DNA of 29,506 nucleotides, taken from the NCBI GenBank assembly GCA_021799405.1, contig JAJZAL010000037.1:1-29506 (forward strand), written 5' to 3'. Both the position numbers and the translations under genes were made by a program. Shown piece after piece: positions 26,525 to 29,506 of the stretch (positions are counted from its first letter, which is position 1; each line of letters begins with the position of its first letter). A model generated the notes under the pieces. It was not told the DNA's origin and searched no databases. It saw nothing but the letters and a program-made list of their open reading frames with translations. The stretch comes from Acidobacteriota bacterium (GTDB taxonomy: Bacteria > Acidobacteriota > Terriglobia > Terriglobales > Acidobacteriaceae).

Positions 26525-27679
26525 CTATTTCATGATCGTTCCAAATTGTTCCGTAAACTCCCGATCACTAAGCAGAACGGGAGATCGCAGTTGCCAGTAA
26601 GCGGCTAGAAGTCCTGCCTCGGCTTGACCAAGCTTTTGAAATTCCTGCTGCGCGCTTGTCTGGAATACCTGCCCTCTAGAATATGCTCCGCCGAAGACCT
26701 CGCCGGGAAAGAGCTGAATCGCCTGTTCGGAGATGACCTTGACTCCAGCATTCTTCAAACCGCGCAGAAAGTCTTCGGCGAGCCCACGGCGCTGATCAAG
26801 GTTGCAGATATCGTCGACAGCGAAGCGCAGTGCCGAAAAGGCCTCCGATGGCAGGATCCCGGTCGCCATTCGGAAGGCGCGGCCCAGTTCATTCGCCAGC
26901 TGTGTTCTTGTATCACGATTCACCGGACCACCGGAACGCAGCGCTTCTTCATAGAGGAGCATGCCGGGACTGGTGTCGTCTCGAAAGTATGTGCGGAGGT
27001 GATCGGTTACCCGTATTCCGAGAGTCGGATCGCTCGCGAACTGACCGTAGAAGGCATCTTTAAATGCCGTGACATCTACGGTTGCATTCAGGATGGCGAT
27101 GATGTCCGACGCATGGACTCTTGCTTCGTTGCGATCGTGTTCTGCGTGGTCCGGCCCACGCAGGTTCCTGTATCGGTCATCGAGAGCGAGCAGCTTGAGG
27201 AACACAAGCGCGTAAGACCGCGTAACACGAAGGCTGGCGCGCGCGGGTGTCCCATCCGGCAATACACCATGTATCTCATGTATGTCTGATTCCTGGAGCG
27301 CGATGGTGCCACCCAGACATTCCCGGGCGTGCAGGCCTTTTTCGATATCGACTCGGAAGTCGTTGTCTCGTTTGAGTTCGCGTGGCGCCATGAATTCGAT
27401 GCGCATGACCTCGTTTGTACCCCGAATCGGTTTCTCGTACTGAAAATTCCGTGATTCCGGCACGACTCTGTACCCCAGAGGTGCCAGCTTTTCCGCGAGG
27501 TGTGCCGGCTTCTGACGAAGCGAAATCGCATCAAGTAGAAAGTCGAAATCCTTGGTAGCTCTTGCGTGACCGAGTACAAACTTCAGAGCCTGGCCGCCCA
27601 CTAAGACGAATTCGTCTGCGGCAGGTCCCAGCGGTTCCAGCAGCTCCAGCAGATATGCCTTCTGGGGTTCAGGAATCAT
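26525..27679 (-). CDS. AbiEii-like nucleotidyltransferase (type IV toxin-antitoxin toxin)
   Basis: A 384-residue protein. The N-terminal nucleotidyltransferase core shows LVGGQALKFVLG (Gly28-Gly29) followed by TKDFDFLL with Asp44 and Asp46, the GG...DxD pattern of the Pol-beta-like MNT fold. A further acidic segment RVDIEK at about 108-113 could provide the third carboxylate. The family's toxins transfer nucleotides, for example blocking tRNA 3' ends, and are held in check by the partner regulator. The ATG overlaps the stop of the upstream AbiEi-like gene by 4 nt, and the helicase gene starts 8 nt after. It is longer than a minimal AbiEii core, with a helical C-terminal extension of unknown role. 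It may act as a guard that arrests growth if the defence system is lost or disturbed. Confidence 0.82.
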   Translation of the reverse strand: MIPEPQKAYLLELLEPLGPAADEFVLVGGQALKFVLGHARATKDFDFLLDAISLRQKPAHLAEKLAPLGYRVVPESRNFQYEKPIRGTNEVMRIEFMAPRELKRDNDFRVDIEKGLHARECLGGTIALQESDIHEIHGVLPDGTPARASLRVTRSYALVFLKLLALDDRYRNLRGPDHAEHDRNEARVHASDIIAILNATVDVTAFKDAFYGQFASDPTLGIRVTDHLRTYFRDDTSPGMLLYEEALRSGGPVNRDTRTQLANELGRAFRMATGILPSEAFSALRFAVDDICNLDQRRGLAEDFLRGLKNAGVKVISEQAIQLFPGEVFGGAYSRGQVFQTSAQQEFQKLGQAEAGLLAAYWQLRSPVLLSDREFTEQFGTIMK

Positions 27680-28824
27680 GCCGCCTTCCAGGTTGGCTCA
27701 ATGGCCTTTTCGAAGAGATAGTCTGCCTGCTTCTGATCGCGCCCGCCGCGGGCGCTCAGATCAAGATAGGCCTGGATGTCGGAGACCACCGGAATGTCGT
27801 CGAACTGTTTGGCATACATGAATACGCCGAGGTCGTATGGCGCTAGGAAACGGAGCGGGGGACTATCGGCCACCCGCTTCGAAGGTGCCCGGAGTTTTTC
27901 CGCCTGGTCCAGCGACGACAAATACACATCCGCTTTGTCGAGATCGAGGAAGGGCGCACGGACGTTGGCCGCTGCAGGTCCGGTGAAGGCAAACGGACCA
28001 ATCGAAATCGATCGCAGGCCGTTGCTGATGACAGTGAGATCCTGCCCGAAGGGATTGGGGCAGGTAAAGCTGCTCCGCAGGCGAAAACGATAGCGTTCCC
28101 GGTACTTTGCTGCCCAGGCGTCGAGAAGGCGTCTCGGCTCGGGCACGAGAACCTGTGAACCGCGCCGGCGGACCCAGAGTTGATCTTCGAGGGTGCGAAG
28201 AGCTTTCGAGATGGTGCCCAGACTGACAGCGAAACCGCGTGAAGAATCGCCATCCGCTTCGGCTCCCTTGAGGAGTGAATTGTCGCGGGACTCCCTTTCG
28301 AGTTCCTGGGCAATTTCAGTCAAAGTCCAGTTACGCGGATTTTGGAGGAGAACCCGGAGAATCCGCGAAAACCGTCCGCTGAAGACATTGACCTCGCGGG
28401 GAGCTTCCGTCGATTCAACGACGCCTTTGCTGCGCTGCCCGGTTCGCTGGAGAACGAACTTTCCTGGAACGTTGATGGAGATGTTGCCTGCCAAATCAAG
28501 GAAATCAATACCCGCTTCGATACAGAAGGTCTGCGCCTGCGGGGAGAGAGCCGGAGAGACGATGGCGAACGCGGCGTCCTTCTCGATCGCCTTGAGACGG
28601 GCGATCCAGGGTGCGATGTTTTCCAGCTGCCGGGGACTGATGGACTGTTTGATCTCCGCATAGACTCGGACCTTGTTCGTTCCGGATTCAAGGTCGAAGC
28701 GAACGTCGAACGGGCGGCTGTCGACTACGTCGGTGACCTGAATCCCCGGAAGCTGCACGAACGGGACCTGGTCCTTGAGGGCTCGGACGATGGCAGCTTC
28801 GGTGTCTGGAATAGAGACTGGCAC
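27676..28824 (-). CDS. AbiEi-like antitoxin / transcriptional regulator (type IV TA)
   Basis: A 382-residue protein beginning with GTG; no other start fits, since an in-frame stop lies 12 nt upstream. The ribosome site is weak. Residues about 45-120 (VRVYAEIKQSISPRQLENIA, PALSPQAQTFC, GIDFLDLAGNI) match the N-terminal alpha/beta part of the AbiEi_2 type. A winged helix follows at about 150-235 (SRILRVLLQNPRNWTLTEIA, SLGTISKALRTLEDQLWVRR), and the C-terminal half is typical of AbiEi antitoxins, which neutralise the nucleotidyltransferase toxin without tight complex formation and repress their own promoter. It is the first gene of the defence operon, so its autorepression would set expression of the helicase, methylase and ATPase too. 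Repeats upstream at 28839-28899 are plausible binding sites. Confidence 0.82.
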   Translation of the reverse strand: MPVSIPDTEAAIVRALKDQVPFVQLPGIQVTDVVDSRPFDVRFDLESGTNKVRVYAEIKQSISPRQLENIAPWIARLKAIEKDAAFAIVSPALSPQAQTFCIEAGIDFLDLAGNISINVPGKFVLQRTGQRSKGVVESTEAPREVNVFSGRFSRILRVLLQNPRNWTLTEIAQELERESRDNSLLKGAEADGDSSRGFAVSLGTISKALRTLEDQLWVRRRGSQVLVPEPRRLLDAWAAKYRERYRFRLRSSFTCPNPFGQDLTVISNGLRSISIGPFAFTGPAAANVRAPFLDLDKADVYLSSLDQAEKLRAPSKRVADSPPLRFLAPYDLGVFMYAKQFDDIPVVSDIQAYLDLSARGGRDQKQADYLFEKAIEPTWKAA

Positions 28825-28838
28825 ATGCGGATTTTCTC

Positions 28839-28899
28839 AAATCAGAAATCAGATGTAAAGGAAAAGTTTCCAATAAATCAGACTTTCTCGAATTGGAAA
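28839..28899 (-). promoter_or_regulatory. Repeat-rich promoter region of the defence operon, candidate AbiEi operator
   Basis: An 8-bp inverted repeat TTTCCAAT (28867-28874) / ATTGGAAA (28892-28899) is centred about 60 nt upstream of the GTG start. Three copies of AAATCAG lie at 28839, 28846 and 28875, two of them in direct tandem. The stretch is clearly more AT-rich than its surroundings. AbiEi-type antitoxins are known to bind repeats in their own promoter, so this is the natural place; the assignment is inference. Confidence 0.5.
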
Positions 28900-28930
28900 G
28901 CCCATAGGGCCGCTGAGAAATCCCCAAGAA

Positions 28931-28953
28931 TAGGGGGACGGCTTGTCGCCCTA
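28931..28953. repeat. Imperfect 9-bp hairpin upstream of the defence operon
   Basis: TAGGGGGAC and GTCGCCCTA pair at 8 of 9 positions around a 5-nt loop. GCCCTAAT/GCCCTATT also recurs at 28948, 28968 and 28980. This could be a second operator or the end of a transcript; no T-run supports a terminator on either strand. Confidence 0.35.
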
Positions 28954-29169
28954 ATCCGCCTGTTCCTGCCCTATTCCGCGCCCTATTGATCTGCCGACAA
29001 CTGGCTCACGTTTGGATGGGCGTGCCGCATTTTGCTGTGAGCTAACAGTCGAAATCAGCATGTAGCCGGGCCCCTGCAAAGAACGCGAGAAGCGAGATCC
29101 TCTGGAGGAGATTTTCTAGAGATTCGCAGACTGGTTCCACACGACCAGCCCACTGGCCACTTGGTTTAG
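28954..29169. other. Non-coding island-end DNA, no gene seen
   Basis: There is no supported coding region on either strand. The only structure noted is a weak 6-bp inverted pair GCTCAC (29004-29009) / GTGAGC (29037-29042). It fits the non-coding margin of an integrated element next to its attachment site. Confidence 0.4.
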
Positions 29170-29191
29170 TTTTGCCCGCATTTTGCCCGCA
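29170..29191. repeat. Tandem 11-bp direct repeat near the attachment site
   Basis: TTTTGCCCGCA occurs twice without a gap, about 80 bp before the tRNA half. Tyrosine integrases often bind short direct repeats (arm sites) flanking the core; the position suggests that role. Confidence 0.45.
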
Positions 29192-29270
29192 AATAACGCC
29201 GATTGGGCCGTTTTTGCCGGTTATTCCGGTTTGTAAGTACTGTGCCGTCTATCACTTGTGGTTTGAGCTA

Positions 29271-29319
29271 TTCCATGGCATGGAAGAGGTCATCGGTTCG
29301 ATCCCGATCAGGTCCACCA
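29271..29319 (+). other. Attachment site: 3' half of a tRNA-Ala(GGC) gene
   Basis: The bases fold as tRNA positions 28-76: the anticodon arm TTCCATGGCATGGAA with the 7-nt loop ATGGCAT (anticodon GGC), variable loop AGGTC, T arm ATCGG-TTCGATC-CCGAT, acceptor strand CAGGTCC, discriminator A and encoded CCA at 29317-29319. The 5' half is absent: no GGACCTG acceptor strand and no D arm occur in the 45 bases before it. A tRNA 3' fragment is the usual scar left by an integrase that inserts into tRNA genes, and an integrase gene ends 62 bp away. It is not a working tRNA. Confidence 0.8.
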
Positions 29320-29347
29320 TAAAATCAACAACTTAGCAAATCAACGC

Positions 29348-29375
29348 CGAAAACGCGATACGTTTTCGATACGTT
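29348..29375. repeat. Inverted and direct repeats between the attachment site and integrase
   Basis: CGAAAACG (29348-29355) and CGTTTTCG (29361-29368) form a perfect 8-bp inverted repeat with a 5-nt loop. CGATACGTT occurs directly repeated at 29356 and 29367, an 11-nt period like the repeat on the other side of the tRNA half. They may be integrase or excisionase binding sites. A terminator for the integrase gene is less likely because no T-run follows. Confidence 0.45.
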
Positions 29376-29380
29376 GAAGT

Positions 29381-29506
29381 TCATGCTGCACCTTCTGCAG
29401 CATGGTTCGCTGCCACCCGTGAACGATCCAACAGAACGTCGACAACCCGGCTTTGCGCCTCCCGTTTGGCAGGCGTGAGAGCCTTCGTGTAGACGTTCAT
29501 CATCGT
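29381..29506 (-). CDS. Tyrosine-recombinase integrase, C-terminal end (runs off window)
   Basis: The frame is open from the window edge to TGA at 29381-29383, giving 41 residues. It begins TMMNVYTKALTPAKREAQSR and then continues VVDVLL, which matches the end of phage-type integrases, where the Tyr of MNVYTKA is the nucleophile that forms the DNA-phosphotyrosine link. The rest of the enzyme (about 300-400 residues with the Arg/His residues) lies outside. The gene ends 62 bp from the tRNA-Ala half, the standard arrangement for an island or prophage that uses that tRNA as its attachment site. Confidence 0.7.
   Translation of the reverse strand, partial: TMMNVYTKALTPAKREAQSRVVDVLLDRSRVAANHAAEGAA

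Noticed and set aside
17160..28824. Canonical DISARM or BREX locus
   Set aside because: No DUF1998 (DrmB), PLD (DrmC) or YprA-type DrmA gene and no PglZ, BrxL or PglX-type gene is present; only the helicase, methylase and ATPase themes are shared.
29244..29319. Complete tRNA-Ala gene
   Set aside because: The 3' half folds perfectly, but the preceding bases lack the acceptor 5' strand GGACCTG, a D arm and the first anticodon-stem base, so only a fragment is present.
29348..29368. Rho-independent terminator of the integrase gene
   Set aside because: The 8-bp hairpin is good, but neither strand has the T-run needed after it.

Overview
The window looks like a chromosomal accessory region of an Acidobacteriota bacterium (probably Terriglobia). 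This rests on protein style: an Oar-like carboxypeptidase-regulatory TonB-dependent receptor, a membrane regulator with an N-terminal domain common in acidobacterial proteins, and an ECF sigma / anti-sigma-like pair. The taxon is inference; no marker gene is present.

Layout. 1-1351: insertion-sequence debris, with the C-terminal part of an IS110-family transposase running in from the left, a non-coding tail, and a 47-codon remnant of an IS66-type transposase. 1481-10317: a carbohydrate-utilisation locus. TonB-dependent receptor, periplasmic TPR protein and secreted beta-helix (GH28-like) glycosidase lie in a row on the minus strand, divergent from a membrane-bound regulator. A perfect 19-bp palindrome sits between the divergent genes. 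10421-10711: a broken IS3-like transposase end. 10713-11994: ECF sigma factor and an anti-sigma-like membrane protein. 12377-13069: a DNA-binding protein of unknown role, convergent with what follows.

13054-28824: seven genes in a row on the minus strand, transcribed right to left: AbiEi-like antitoxin, AbiEii-like nucleotidyltransferase, SNF2 helicase fused to a DUF3883 nuclease-like domain, DUF1156 zinc-ribbon DNA methylase (COG1743), DUF499 ATPase (COG1483), membrane-anchored TPR-CHAT caspase-like protease, and S41 serine protease. The first five are almost certainly one operon (4-nt overlaps, 8-nt and 31-nt gaps) and form a predicted anti-phage system. The protease pair follows after 124 nt with its own candidate promoter. 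It may be an attached effector module or a separate one.

28825-29506: operator-like repeats ahead of the defence operon, then the 3' half of a tRNA-Ala(GGC), which is a typical integration scar, flanked by short repeats. At the window edge is the C-terminus of a tyrosine-recombinase integrase that includes its catalytic tyrosine. The defence operon therefore appears to lie in an integrated island, and the tRNA half may be the junction between two tandem elements. Functions are inferred from motifs read by eye; no database search was possible.
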